DNA from: a candidate division FCPU426 bacterium
GTDB lineage: Bacteria; Oederibacteriota; JAAXVQ01; JAUVAV01
Reading direction: 5' to 3'
DNA: 64,000 nucleotides
NCBI GenBank assembly: GCA_030591525.1
Contig: JAUVAV010000001.1
Location: 1 to 64,000, forward strand
Below, one piece after another: positions 24,861 through 34,762 of this stretch (positions are counted from its first letter, which is position 1; every line of letters begins with the position of its first letter). The position numbers and the translations under genes were made by a program. The notes beneath the pieces were generated by a model, which did no database searches, was not told the origin of the DNA, and worked only from the letters and a program-made list of their open reading frames with translations.

Positions 24861-26432
24861 TTATTTCAGCTTTTTTATTACTTTCAGAAAAGCCTCCACT
24901 ACCTGGGGATCGAATTGAGTACCCGAACCCTCCCGTATCATTTTCAAGGCTTCTTCCCGGGTAAAAGCCTTGCGATACGGCCGGTTTGTGATTAAAGCTT
25001 TATATACATCCGCCACAGCGACAATTCTTGCGCCCAAAGGAATCTCCTCGCCCCGCAATCCGGAAGAATATCCCAGTCCGTCATATCGCTCGTGATGATA
25101 AAGTATGATAAATATTACCTCGTGTAAAAATTGGATGGATTCGATGATCTCCGCCCCGATGCGCGGATGTTTTTTAATCTCCGCGAATTCCCGCTCGTCG
25201 AGTTTGGTTTTCTTGCGTAAAATATCATCTGAGATGCCGATTTTGCCCAAATCATGTAGTATCGCCGCATGCCGCAGGTTTTCTATTTCCCGGTCGGAAA
25301 GCTTGAGTTCTTTTCCTATGCCCACGACTATGGTTACTATATTTTCAGTCTCTTCTCCGAAATAACAATCTTTGGCATTGATGGTTCTGGCAAAGGCATA
25401 TATTGATTCCAATAAGTTCTGGTTCACCCGGTTTTCCATCTTTGCCAGTTTTTCCTTTAACATATCCACATTTTCCTTGCCGCCCTTGGCCGCAATTTTT
25501 TCCATATCCTGCTGGCTTATCCCCTGGGATAGCGAAAGACGGTTCCCTCCCATTTCTTTGGCATTTCGCAAGGCCTGGTCGGATGAATCCAGCAGTCCGG
25601 ATTCCGTATTAAAACCGTCTTCCGGAAAACTGGCTATGCCCATGCTTATTTTAAGTTTTATCCGCTTACCCTCCGCATCGAAAATATGCTCCTGGATGGC
25701 TGCCAACAGCCGTTTTCCAAATTGCAAGGCACCGCTTTTTCCGGTATCGGGCAGCAGTACCAGGAATTCCTCGCCGCCGTATCGAACCACCATGTCATTA
25801 GCCCGGGCGTAACTCAATAAATATCCGGCCAACTCCTTTAAGATCACATCACCGTACTGGTGACCATATACATCATTTATGGATTTAAAATAATCGATAT
25901 CCACCATTAAAATGGAAAGCGGCAAAATATATCGGTGAGCTCTTTTAAACTCCCAGGCCAGCCGTTCGCGCAAGTACCGGTAATTGTGTAAATTCGTAAG
26001 CGGATCTTTTAAGCTGCGCTCTTTTAATTTTTTAATTAAATTTTTGTTTTCCCAGGCGATACTCTGCATTTTAAGGGCTTTTTTAATGGTTATCTTTACC
26101 TCGTCCATATTTAGCGGTTTTTGCAGATAAGCAAATGCCCCGCGGTTCATGGCGTTAATCGCGCTTTCCACGGACGCAAAACCGGTACAAACGACAATCA
26201 TGAGATCGGTATTCCGGCTTTTCCTTCCCTTGAGCAACTCTAATCCCGAGCCATCGGGAAATTTAATATCCAGTAGTACCAGGTTATAAAATTCTTCCCT
26301 TAATTGCTGCCGGGCCAGTTCGATAGACTCCACGCCGGTGTTTTTATATCCTTCCTCGCCTAAAATATCTATTAGGTTTTCACGCATGTTATCATCATCA
26401 TCAACTATCAAAATCTTGATGTCTTTTTTCAT
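24861..26432 (-). CDS. response regulator with GGDEF and HD-GYP-type domains
   Basis: 523 residues. Receiver 5-120 with phospho-Asp 55 (LVLLD); GGDEF domain about 140-300 with an intact active-site GGEEF (219-223), predicted to make cyclic di-GMP; HD domain about 335-520 with H-D at 393-394 (LHDLGKIG) and HHERYDGLGYS near 446-456. The HD-GYP signature normally ends G-Y-P; here Pro is Ser. Synthesis and breakdown of cyclic di-GMP may both reside in this one output protein. It is the last gene of the kinase operon, 10 bp after the single-domain receiver. Confidence 0.92.
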   Translation of the reverse strand: MKKDIKILIVDDDDNMRENLIDILGEEGYKNTGVESIELARQQLREEFYNLVLLDIKFPDGSGLELLKGRKSRNTDLMIVVCTGFASVESAINAMNRGAFAYLQKPLNMDEVKITIKKALKMQSIAWENKNLIKKLKERSLKDPLTNLHNYRYLRERLAWEFKRAHRYILPLSILMVDIDYFKSINDVYGHQYGDVILKELAGYLLSYARANDMVVRYGGEEFLVLLPDTGKSGALQFGKRLLAAIQEHIFDAEGKRIKLKISMGIASFPEDGFNTESGLLDSSDQALRNAKEMGGNRLSLSQGISQQDMEKIAAKGGKENVDMLKEKLAKMENRVNQNLLESIYAFARTINAKDCYFGEETENIVTIVVGIGKELKLSDREIENLRHAAILHDLGKIGISDDILRKKTKLDEREFAEIKKHPRIGAEIIESIQFLHEVIFIILYHHERYDGLGYSSGLRGEEIPLGARIVAVADVYKALITNRPYRKAFTREEALKMIREGSGTQFDPQVVEAFLKVIKKLK

Positions 26433-26442
26433 GGGGCCTTTC

Positions 26443-26817
26443 CTATCCCGCGGAATTAATCTTGGTTTTCAGCAGTTCCAGAAATTTATCGATATTCAGG
26501 GGTTTTCGCACAACCTCGAAGTCGCGGCTCTGCAGTCCCTCTTTAAAAAAAACATCGTCCGCAAAAGCCGTTATCATGATCACCTTCAGACCGGGTGAGA
26601 TCTTCTTTAATATCTTCAAGGTATCTATGCCGTTGATCCCGGGCATTTTAACATCCATAAGCACCAGGTTGAATTGCCCTTTTTCCACGGCTGCGATGGC
26701 CTGATGGCCGTTAAATACCGCCATTACTTCATACCCCATTAATTCCAGGATATCCGACAGACTTTCACACAAATCCCGGTTGTCATCCACTATTAACAGT
26801 TTGACTTTCCGAGACAT
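26443..26817 (-). CDS. single-domain response regulator
   Basis: 124 residues, receiver only. The acidic pair DD (11-12), phospho-Asp 55 (LVLMDVKMPG), Thr/Ser in MITAFA and Lys in VRKPLN are all present. Without an output domain it may relay phosphate or bind a partner. It starts three bases after the stop of the giant kinase, whose last codons contain its GGAGGG ribosome site, so synthesis of the two is coupled. Confidence 0.94.
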   Translation of the reverse strand: MSRKVKLLIVDDNRDLCESLSDILELMGYEVMAVFNGHQAIAAVEKGQFNLVLMDVKMPGINGIDTLKILKKISPGLKVIMITAFADDVFFKEGLQSRDFEVVRKPLNIDKFLELLKTKINSAG

Positions 26818-26820
26818 GGG

Positions 26821-29800
26821 CTATTCTCCCTCCGAGTTATCCGTCAGGGGCAGGGTTAGTGTTATTCCGGTCCCGCGGCCCGGTTCGGATTCAACCTTAA
26901 TGTTTCCCCGGTGTTTCTCCACGATCATTTTACAGATGGCCAGCCCAAAACCGATACCCCGTTTCTTGGTGGTAAATAGGGGACGGAAAATACTTTCCCG
27001 GTTTTCGGGAGCAATGCCTTCGCCGGTATCCCGGATAACTATTTTAATCCCCTGCTCCCCTTCCCTATCGACCTGCAAGGTAATCCGGCCTTGGTCCTTA
27101 ATGGCTTCCTCGGCGTTTTTTAGAATATTGGTAAATATCATATTTAATTGTTCCTTATCCGCCTCAATAAAAATTTCTTTCCCGGGATAATGCCGGGCCA
27201 GTTGTATGCGGTCCGGAAGCTCCAGGGCTTCCACCGCATCATCCAATATGCGGATTAAATCCCAGCGGGCTTTATACGGCGATTTTATGCCCGACAAGCT
27301 TAAAAGACTGTCAATAATCGCATTGGAGTTTTGGACTTCGGCCTGGATGCGCGCAATATGTTTTTGTACTTTTTCATCCTCCTTGCCGAGTTTTATTTTT
27401 AGATAATAGGCGGAACTATTGATGACATTGAGGGGATTGCGAATTTCATGGGATATGCTTCCGGATAATTGTCCCAGTATTGCCAGATGTTCCGCCACCA
27501 TCAAGTCTTTCCGCGTTTCATGCAGCTGCCGGGTCCGTTTCTCCACTATTTCCTCCAGATGGTCCCGGTGCTGCTGCAACGCGGCTTCGGTCTGTTTCAT
27601 TTTTTCCACCAGGCGGGCGTTCTCCAGGGCAATGGCCGCCTCGTAAGTAAATAATTTGGTTAATCCGGTTCTTTCCGCCGTAAAGACCGCATCCGAGAGG
27701 CGGTTTTCCAGATATAAAATACCGATCAACTTATTCTGTTTAATCACCGGCAGGCAAAGCACTGACTTGAGCTGCATGGATTGTGCTTCCGGATTATCTT
27801 TAAAACCTCCCTCCTCCAAAGCATTTTCCAGCAGCACCATTTCCCGGGTGCGGTAAACATAACGCACAATGGCATGACAGATATTCCGGGAAGCTTCAAA
27901 TTTTTCCTTTACCGTACGCACCCGGTTTTTTTCCGCCACCCGGCTCTCGGCCCGGATAACCAACTCATTGTTCTCTTCCATAATTAAATATCCCAGCTGG
28001 GCGCCCGAGCTTTCCAGAACCACGTTCATAATCCTGTGCAACAGAGTTTCTTCGTCCGTCTCGGCCGGAATAAACAAGCAGGATTTTATCAGGTAATTGA
28101 CATCAATATTCGGCAGCGTATATCCCGGCTCCGAACCGGCCGGCACAGCCGCCGGCCATTCCCGGCCGGCATATTCCGGATATTTTTTCGTCAGTAATAA
28201 CATCTTGCGATCCGCACGGCATTTTTGATACAATTGTATGGCGGTTTTAAAGAATCCTCCGGCGTCTTTTCCCGCGTGCCCATCGTGCTGGTCAGCAATT
28301 TTATGGGAACCGGGTCCCGGCGCTGCCAGTTCTCCCAAACACTCATTAAGATAACCCTCCAGAAAGGTATAGCGGTATCGGCGGGCCAGTGTCAGCGCCT
28401 CCAGATACAGGCCGCGGGCCTGCTGAGCACTCCCCAAGATCCTTTCCCGTTCTGCATAAAGCAGTGCCAGGTAGGGACGCAATAAAGGCCCTAAACCGGC
28501 CCAGGTTTCAATTCTTTTTACCAGGGGGGCAAGGTAGGAAAGCAATTTATCCCGTTCCCGGTACTTAACTTTTTTTTCATGCAGACGCAGGGCGTTCAGG
28601 GCCAGAAAGACATGCCATTGTCGTTTCAAAACATTATCCGTCAAACCGGCCAGATAACGTTTGACGCCCTGTAAATAATCCTCGGCTTGAACATATTCTC
28701 CGAAATAATAATGTGCCAGGCCCTTATGCACGTAGTAACTGCCGGCCGAGGAAACATGATTATCCTTCTCCCATTGTTTTAATTTTGCATCCATCGGCGT
28801 GGACGCACTCTCCTTCTTCATCGGCTCTACCCAGCCGGCTAGCATGGCCTCCGCCAAATGCACGGAAAAATAGAGATGATATTTGCGGGAAAATTCGAGA
28901 CATTCTTCGGCATACTCCTCAATTTTCCCAAAATCGTCTCCCTGCACCTGGCTATTCCACATTAAGGGCCCGTAAGACAACCCGGCATTATAAAGATCCC
29001 CCGAATTTTTACCGCATTGGATGGCTTTTCGGCAATAATCGGCTATTTCTTCGGGATGATTTCTGGAATGCATATTAACCCATACAATCCCGTTCATACC
29101 GCGGGTGGCGCCGAAAGTATCTGGATACTTCTCGCATAAGTTGCGGGCCAAATCCTCATATTTAAACGCTTTATCAAATTCCCCTTTATCCCCCAGGTAT
29201 AGGCCCATAATGGTAAAAGAGTAAATAACCGATTCGTCCATTCCTCCGGACAAGCAATGCCGGGTGGACTGCACGGCGGATAAATACAGCTGGGGAACCA
29301 TGCCGGACATATATAGATCCGGGATCATTTCACTGTAAAACGCCAATTCGATCTTGCTCTTTCTTTCCCGGGTAAAGGGCATATTAAGGATGGTACTCTC
29401 CACATCGATATTTTCCGATTCAATTTCCTGCATTAAAAGTTCTCTTTTTTGCTCCGCCGCCCGGGGATCGTCCGGAATCGACTTTCCAAAATAAGCCAGG
29501 CCGCGGTTCGCGGTTTCAATGGCTTTAATAAAATTCCCGATGGAAGATAAAGAACAGGTCTGCTCGGCCAGACATTCGGCTTTATCCATGTCCGTCTGGG
29601 CGTTTTCCAGCAATTGATCAAGCAAATTCTCCGAGACGGCATATTGTCCGCACATCAATTCGGTCTTGGCCGATTTGCGGAAAATATTGAAAGTCTTCTG
29701 ATACGCCGTTTCCCAGCAAGCTTTGGGCAAAAGTTTTCTGGCCAGCCGGAAGTACTCGTTGGCCGCCTCAGTAGCCAAGGCATCCAGCGCTTTATTACCG

Positions 29801-32034
29801 GCATAATAATTCACCTCGGATAAGCGGGCCGCCGTCCCGGCGTCCAGGTTCCCGGGTCTTCCCAAATTCAGGTGCGCGGTTATGGCAAAAAGATTCTCAA
29901 CCTTTCCCAGCAGGGCCGCGTCCGGCACGGCGGAGAGTAAATGCGTCCCGATTATCCAGTGTATCCGGCGGCGTTTATCCGGCGGAATGGCGTTTAAAAC
30001 CGCTTCCTGCACACGGTCATGAACAAACTGCAAGTCATCCTGCTTTTCCATTAAGAGTCCCTGGGCCAAAGCCGACTTCAGTACCCGAAAGGTATCTTCC
30101 AAGCTGATTTTCTTTACCAGTGAAATCTCCGTGGGTGAAAACCGGTTCCCCATGCAGGCGCAGTATTCGAGCAGCTCCAGCGACTCGGGTGGTAATTTTT
30201 CGACTTTGGACCTGAAAAGCTCAACCACGGTTGGCGGCATATCTGATTCCCGGATTTTATTCAGGTCCCACTGCCAATGCCGGCCGGCGTCCAGAAAAAG
30301 CAGATCCTTGGTATGCAGATAGGATAAAATCTCGCTCGCAAATAAGGGATTGCCCTCGGTCAGCCGGGATATAAAAGCGGATAGCTCCTGGGTCTGGGAA
30401 AGCGGTGAATCCAGGATATATGATACTTGCTCATGGCAGTATTGCGGTTCCAGGGGCTTTAAGTTTATTTCGCCGGGCGGCGCCGGGCTTTGCCGGAAAT
30501 TACTAATCAGTTTGGCCAGAGGATGCCGGTTATCAACCTCATTGTTACGATAGGCACCGATGAAAAAAAGATATTTATGTTCTTTATAATTGCCCAGCAC
30601 ATGTCTTAAAAAATCCAGGGTGGCGGTGTCGCACCATTGGAGATCGTCAATAAAAAGGGTGAGAGGATTTTCCTCTGTCGCCAGACAGGTCAGAAACCGG
30701 TCAAAGGTATAATGAAAACGGATGCGGGATTCTACCGGCGGTAGTTCCGGCACCTCCGGTTGAACTCCCACCAGCATTTCCAGTTCGGGAATAACTTCGG
30801 TCAGAATTCGGCCGTTGTTTCCCAAGGCCTGGAGCATTTTACTCTTCCAATACCTTATTCTTTGATCACTTTCCGTCAGAAACCTCTGCATTAAATTCCG
30901 CAGACTCTGAATCAGGGCACTATAGGGAATATTTCTTTGATAGAAATCGAATTTTCCGGAAGTAAAATAACCTTGGTGTTCAATAATCGGTTTCTGAAGT
31001 TCCTGAATCAGGCGCGTCTTGCCAATCCCGGGCAGGCCGGATATAAACAAGGAAACAAAAGCTCCCTGGGCCGCCCGGCCATATTTATCCAGAACCAATT
31101 TGACCTCGGTTTGACGTCCCACCATTTTGGAAATAAAAATAACCCGATGAGTATAATCGTACCGGCCCAAAGGAAATTCGGCGATGGTGCCCTTCTGCGA
31201 ATATTCATTACGGCACTGCACCAGGTCGGCCAGCAGGCCGGCGGCGCTCTGGTAACGCTTCTCGGATTGTTTAACCAGCAACCGGGTGATTATTTTGCTC
31301 CAGACCTGTGGAACCTCGGGGTTTAACCGGCTGACCTCGGCCGCCTCCTCGGCCAGGTGGGAATGGATTAATTCCAGGGGATCGAGCGAGAAAAACGGCG
31401 GTTTTCCCGTCAACAATTCATAGAAAACAATTCCCAAAGAATAAAGGTCCGAGGTTACATCAACTCTATGATTTATACGGCCGGTCTGTTCCGGCGAGGT
31501 ATAGGTCAGAGTGCCTTCCAGGAAAAGGCGGTCATAAATAAAATGACTGACTTCGCTGACATCCAACGTGGTAATATAGTCGATCAGACGGACTTCCAAA
31601 CTTCGGGGTTGAATTAATATATTATGCGGCTTGATGCTGCCGTGAATAATCCCGGCCTCATGGACTTTATTTAGGGCCTCTGCCAGAAAACAACTTACTG
31701 TCAAAATGTCTTTTAAAGATTTCCGGGACGTTGCCCACTCGTTCAGGGCAGTACCTTCAAAATAACTCCGGACAATAAAATAGGTGCCGGCTTGTTCCTC
31801 GAAAATTGTACATCGGATAAGCAGGGGATCAAATAAAAGCTTGAGCTGCTCGATTTTCTGCCGAAAGTGCTGTTTTTGCTGTTCGGAAAGGTAGCTGGTT
31901 TTCAGGATTTTAAGCACTACTGCTCTTTGCGGTGCTGCTTTATGAAAAGCCTTATATACGACTGCTTGCGGACTTTCACCCAGTTTTTCAAGAATTTGGT
32001 AATCCGGAATTATGGGCACACTTGCTTCCGGCAT
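26821..32034 (-). CDS. giant hybrid: Ser/Thr-kinase-like, ATPase, TPR, GAF and histidine kinase
   Basis: 1737 residues. Kinase fold 11-270: Lys in AVVLKILK and SPEQTGRINHRVDVTSDLYS are kept, but the catalytic loop reads HGSIKPHN (131-138) instead of HRDxKxxN and the metal motif reads IDY (151-153), so the catalytic Asp is missing. ATPase domain about 300-620, with Walker A GLPGIGKT (333-340) and Walker B FIDDLQWCD. Helical TPR-like region about 620-1270. GAF domain about 1290-1450. Coiled coil, then histidine kinase with phospho-His about 1529 (SHEIRNP), N box ILKNAEEA and G boxes DTGEGIA, GIGFGLAI. The architecture matches HstK-type proteins of cyanobacteria and others. No membrane helix is apparent. 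First gene of a three-gene operon. Confidence 0.93.
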   Translation of the reverse strand: MPEASVPIIPDYQILEKLGESPQAVVYKAFHKAAPQRAVVLKILKTSYLSEQQKQHFRQKIEQLKLLFDPLLIRCTIFEEQAGTYFIVRSYFEGTALNEWATSRKSLKDILTVSCFLAEALNKVHEAGIIHGSIKPHNILIQPRSLEVRLIDYITTLDVSEVSHFIYDRLFLEGTLTYTSPEQTGRINHRVDVTSDLYSLGIVFYELLTGKPPFFSLDPLELIHSHLAEEAAEVSRLNPEVPQVWSKIITRLLVKQSEKRYQSAAGLLADLVQCRNEYSQKGTIAEFPLGRYDYTHRVIFISKMVGRQTEVKLVLDKYGRAAQGAFVSLFISGLPGIGKTRLIQELQKPIIEHQGYFTSGKFDFYQRNIPYSALIQSLRNLMQRFLTESDQRIRYWKSKMLQALGNNGRILTEVIPELEMLVGVQPEVPELPPVESRIRFHYTFDRFLTCLATEENPLTLFIDDLQWCDTATLDFLRHVLGNYKEHKYLFFIGAYRNNEVDNRHPLAKLISNFRQSPAPPGEINLKPLEPQYCHEQVSYILDSPLSQTQELSAFISRLTEGNPLFASEILSYLHTKDLLFLDAGRHWQWDLNKIRESDMPPTVVELFRSKVEKLPPESLELLEYCACMGNRFSPTEISLVKKISLEDTFRVLKSALAQGLLMEKQDDLQFVHDRVQEAVLNAIPPDKRRRIHWIIGTHLLSAVPDAALLGKVENLFAITAHLNLGRPGNLDAGTAARLSEVNYYAGNKALDALATEAANEYFRLARKLLPKACWETAYQKTFNIFRKSAKTELMCGQYAVSENLLDQLLENAQTDMDKAECLAEQTCSLSSIGNFIKAIETANRGLAYFGKSIPDDPRAAEQKRELLMQEIESENIDVESTILNMPFTRERKSKIELAFYSEMIPDLYMSGMVPQLYLSAVQSTRHCLSGGMDESVIYSFTIMGLYLGDKGEFDKAFKYEDLARNLCEKYPDTFGATRGMNGIVWVNMHSRNHPEEIADYCRKAIQCGKNSGDLYNAGLSYGPLMWNSQVQGDDFGKIEEYAEECLEFSRKYHLYFSVHLAEAMLAGWVEPMKKESASTPMDAKLKQWEKDNHVSSAGSYYVHKGLAHYYFGEYVQAEDYLQGVKRYLAGLTDNVLKRQWHVFLALNALRLHEKKVKYRERDKLLSYLAPLVKRIETWAGLGPLLRPYLALLYAERERILGSAQQARGLYLEALTLARRYRYTFLEGYLNECLGELAAPGPGSHKIADQHDGHAGKDAGGFFKTAIQLYQKCRADRKMLLLTKKYPEYAGREWPAAVPAGSEPGYTLPNIDVNYLIKSCLFIPAETDEETLLHRIMNVVLESSGAQLGYLIMEENNELVIRAESRVAEKNRVRTVKEKFEASRNICHAIVRYVYRTREMVLLENALEEGGFKDNPEAQSMQLKSVLCLPVIKQNKLIGILYLENRLSDAVFTAERTGLTKLFTYEAAIALENARLVEKMKQTEAALQQHRDHLEEIVEKRTRQLHETRKDLMVAEHLAILGQLSGSISHEIRNPLNVINSSAYYLKIKLGKEDEKVQKHIARIQAEVQNSNAIIDSLLSLSGIKSPYKARWDLIRILDDAVEALELPDRIQLARHYPGKEIFIEADKEQLNMIFTNILKNAEEAIKDQGRITLQVDREGEQGIKIVIRDTGEGIAPENRESIFRPLFTTKKRGIGFGLAICKMIVEKHRGNIKVESEPGRGTGITLTLPLTDNSEGE

Positions 32035-32189
32035 ATTTATACCCCCGGGAAAATAATGATTATTTATAACATAATCCCGGAGATATTGCTACTTATTAGA
32101 TATGGCCTTAGAATCTAAATTGAAATAGCTAAAAAGAGAAAAAGGGAGGGATTTTAAATTCAATTAGATTCCAGGGTACATCTTCGAGT

Positions 32190-32265
32190 AAGCGTGGAGA
32201 TCCCTCGCCTATGGCTCGGGATGACAAAGGGCGAGAATTCTGCTAAAAGGGGCTTTCCACAACAA
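32190..32265. repeat. short copy of the dispersed CTCGG...ATGACAAA repeat
   Basis: GGAGATCCCTCGCC...GCTCGGGATGACAAAG followed by a tail with TTCTGCTAAAAGGGGCTTTCC, matching the tail after the repeats at 9.3 and 57.1 kb. Confidence 0.65.
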
Positions 32266-32268
32266 TAC

Positions 32269-32481
32269 TTAATTAGTATAGAACAAGTATTGCATCCGGG
32301 GATACTCGCGTTTTACGCTTTCCACTGTAGGATTAAGCCGCCCGCTTGTTCTGCTAATTAAGACTAATATTTTTCTCAGGAGATTATTGCGTTCCACGAC
32401 CCTGACAATGTTCATAGATTCCGGGTTCAATAAAATCAGCAGTTTTTTTCCTTTTGTCACTTTTTGTATCATGACCATCAC
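32269..32481 (-). CDS. small hypothetical protein
   Basis: At most 70 residues, starting MMVMIQKV; the third Met (MIQKVTKGKK) is an equally good start. The sequence is basic with alternating hydrophobics (LLILLNPESMNIVRVVERNNLLRK in two short stretches) and has no recognisable domain. A GGGGGTGATGG purine run precedes it. It lies alone between the kinase operon and repeat D, so it may be a chance frame. Confidence 0.3.
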   Translation of the reverse strand: MMVMIQKVTKGKKLLILLNPESMNIVRVVERNNLLRKILVLISRTSGRLNPTVESVKREYPRMQYLFYTN

Positions 32482-32550
32482 CCCCGTCGGCTTTCATCCT
32501 GCTATTTTTAAGTATAGCACATAAAAATCGTGCTGGCAATGTCCAGATTG

Positions 32551-32707
32551 CTAGGAGCCTGAGCATTTAGTCTGATTTTTTTAATTCCTGAGCAATTGAA
32601 CAATAGAAAATAAACCGCAATTGAGTTTTTCTATTGCTCTATTGTTCAATTCTCAATTGCTCTGGAGTTTGAGCAATTAGTCTATGACTAATTGCTCAAA
32701 CTCCTAG
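32551..32707 (+). repeat. 157-bp structured repeat, copy D (reference copy)
   Basis: Bounded by CTAGGAG and CTCCTAG. The core ATAAACCGCAATTGAG begins near 32609, and its partner arm CTCAATTGC lies near 32652. The terminal hairpin has perfect 19-bp arms (32664-32682 and 32686-32704) around TAT. A second complementary pair, AATTGAACAATAG and CTATTGTTCAATT, crosses the first pair. It lies between the small ORF and pgi, opposite in orientation to copies A-C. Confidence 0.88.
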
Positions 32708-32735
32708 GGCCGCTGGACTTTCCGGAGTTATCCCA

Positions 32736-34376
32736 TTATCTGATGCTTTTATAATAATTTATCAGGCCGTTGGTGGAGACGTCATGCGAAGAGACCTTCT
32801 CCCGGTTCTTTAGTTCGGCCCCGATTGTTCGAGCGAGACTTTTCCCCAGTTCCACACCCATCTGATCAAAAGAGTTGATATTCCAAATAACTCCCTGGAC
32901 AAATATTTTATGCTCATAAAGCGCGATCAAAGCGCCCAGGGTTTCCGGCTTCAGTTCCTGAAATATAATAGAATTGGAGGGACGGTTGCCGGGAAAGGTT
33001 TTAGCGGGAACCAGCTTTTCCAACCCAGCTCCTGTGATTCCCGAAGCTTTAAGTTCGCGCCGCACTTCCTCCTGGTTTTTTCCTTGCATTAAGGCCTCGG
33101 TTTGAGCAAAAAAATTGGAAAGCAGAACAATATGATGATCGTCCAGAGGGTTGAGAGTTTTAGCGGGTGCCAGAAAATCACAGGGTATTAATTTTGTCCC
33201 CTGGTGGAGAAGTTGAAAAAAAGCATGCTGTCCGTTGGTTCCGGGCTCTCCCCAAATCACCGGGCCGGTGGAATAGTCCACTTCCTGACCGCTGCATGTA
33301 ACCCGTTTTCCATTGCTCTCCATATCTCCCTGCTGAAAATAAGCCGGAAAGCGGCAGAGGTATTGATCATACGGCAGAATAGCATGGGTCTGGGCATCAA
33401 AAAAATTATTGTACCACACCCCGAGCAGAGCCATTATTACCGGAATATTCTCTGCTAAAGGCGCGTTTCTAAAGTACTCGTCCGCCTTATAAGCCCCGGT
33501 TAAAAGTTCTTCGAACCGGTCCATACCGATTGCCAAGGCAATGGCCAGGCCTATGGCGGACCACAGGGAATAGCGTCCCCCCACCCAATCCCAAAACTCA
33601 AACATATTCTCCGGATCAATTCCGAATTCAGCCACCGCCGGCCGGTTAGTGGACATGGCCGCAAAATGCCTGGCAATGGCTGATTCATCCCGGGCGGCCG
33701 ATAAAAACCACTCGCGGGCGGAATGGGCATTCGCCATGGTTTCCTGCGTGGTAAAAGTTTTGGAGGCCACCAGAAACAGGGTGGATTCCGGGGAAACCCG
33801 CTTTAAGACCTCGGCAATATGCGTACCGTCGACATTCGACACAAAATGGGAATTCAATCCCGGCTGGGTATAATGCGCCAGAGCCGAAACCACCATCTGC
33901 GGACCTAAATCCGATCCGCCAATCCCAATATTCACTACATCCGTTATAGGACGGCCGGTATATCCCCGCCATTGCCCCGAACGAACCGCCTCGCTGAATT
34001 TCCGCATTTTTTTCAGCACCTGATTAATTTCCTGCATAACGTCCTGTCCATCGACTATAATCGGCCGGTGGGAGCGATTGCGCAAAGCCGTATGCAGCAC
34101 GGCCCGTTCCTCGGTATGATTAATCTTTTGTCCCGAAAACATAGCCTCGATTTTTTCCGCCACTCCGGCTTGACGCGCCAATTCCAGCAGCAGGTCCAGG
34201 GTTTTTGGCGTGATTCGGTTTTTGGAATAATCAAATAAAATATCATCCAGTTTCAACGAGAAACGTTCAAAACGTTGGGCATCATCCCGGAACATATCGC
34301 GCATTTGTAAACCCGCGATCTCCTGATAATGAGCTTGCAAGGCCTTCCAGCTCTTTGAGTTAGTAAGAGTAGTCAT
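32736..34376 (-). CDS. pgi: glucose-6-phosphate isomerase
   Basis: 546 residues, full length for the long bacterial/eukaryotic-type enzyme. It interconverts glucose 6-phosphate and fructose 6-phosphate. SIS-domain signatures include [27 protein letters not shown] and MESNGKRV; the catalytic His lies in [11 protein letters not shown]. Two adjacent ATGs follow AGGAGG; I use the second, which gives better spacing. No sugar-metabolism gene is adjacent, but a glycogen debranching enzyme lies at 60.4 kb. Confidence 0.96.
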   Translation of the reverse strand: MTTLTNSKSWKALQAHYQEIAGLQMRDMFRDDAQRFERFSLKLDDILFDYSKNRITPKTLDLLLELARQAGVAEKIEAMFSGQKINHTEERAVLHTALRNRSHRPIIVDGQDVMQEINQVLKKMRKFSEAVRSGQWRGYTGRPITDVVNIGIGGSDLGPQMVVSALAHYTQPGLNSHFVSNVDGTHIAEVLKRVSPESTLFLVASKTFTTQETMANAHSAREWFLSAARDESAIARHFAAMSTNRPAVAEFGIDPENMFEFWDWVGGRYSLWSAIGLAIALAIGMDRFEELLTGAYKADEYFRNAPLAENIPVIMALLGVWYNNFFDAQTHAILPYDQYLCRFPAYFQQGDMESNGKRVTCSGQEVDYSTGPVIWGEPGTNGQHAFFQLLHQGTKLIPCDFLAPAKTLNPLDDHHIVLLSNFFAQTEALMQGKNQEEVRRELKASGITGAGLEKLVPAKTFPGNRPSNSIIFQELKPETLGALIALYEHKIFVQGVIWNINSFDQMGVELGKSLARTIGAELKNREKVSSHDVSTNGLINYYKSIR

Positions 34377-34643
34377 CATTCCTCCTGGTTCTTTTCCGGC
34401 CGGCAGCATAAGCTCTTATCCCGGCAAGGTTTGATCGGTTCATTCCATGAATAAACCGGCTATAATTTTTCCGGGATATTCTCCCTTTTCCCACGGGGAA
34501 AATCAAGGAAAGTTTATCCTGTAGAAAATGCCGGGTTCCCTTTCTTTCTCAGTAGGATAAGCGTCCTGCCTGAAGCCGAGGGGTTTATTGACTTTATAAA
34601 TAATCGATGATAAATTTATAAATAGTATGTAACCCTGTATTAT

Positions 34644-34671
34644 GTAGGGGCACGGCGCGCCGTGCCCCTAC
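34644..34671. repeat. 28-bp perfect GTAGGGG palindrome
   Basis: GTAGGGGCACGGCG followed by its exact complement. The rest of the interval 34377-34762 has no gene that I can see. Confidence 0.9.
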
Positions 34672-34762
34672 TTGAACACCGAAAAAATGTCTAAGTTAGT
34701 GCCATTCAGGACGCATTGTAAAAATTTATGGAATTTGCATGAAATAAGGAGATGAAGTCCAT

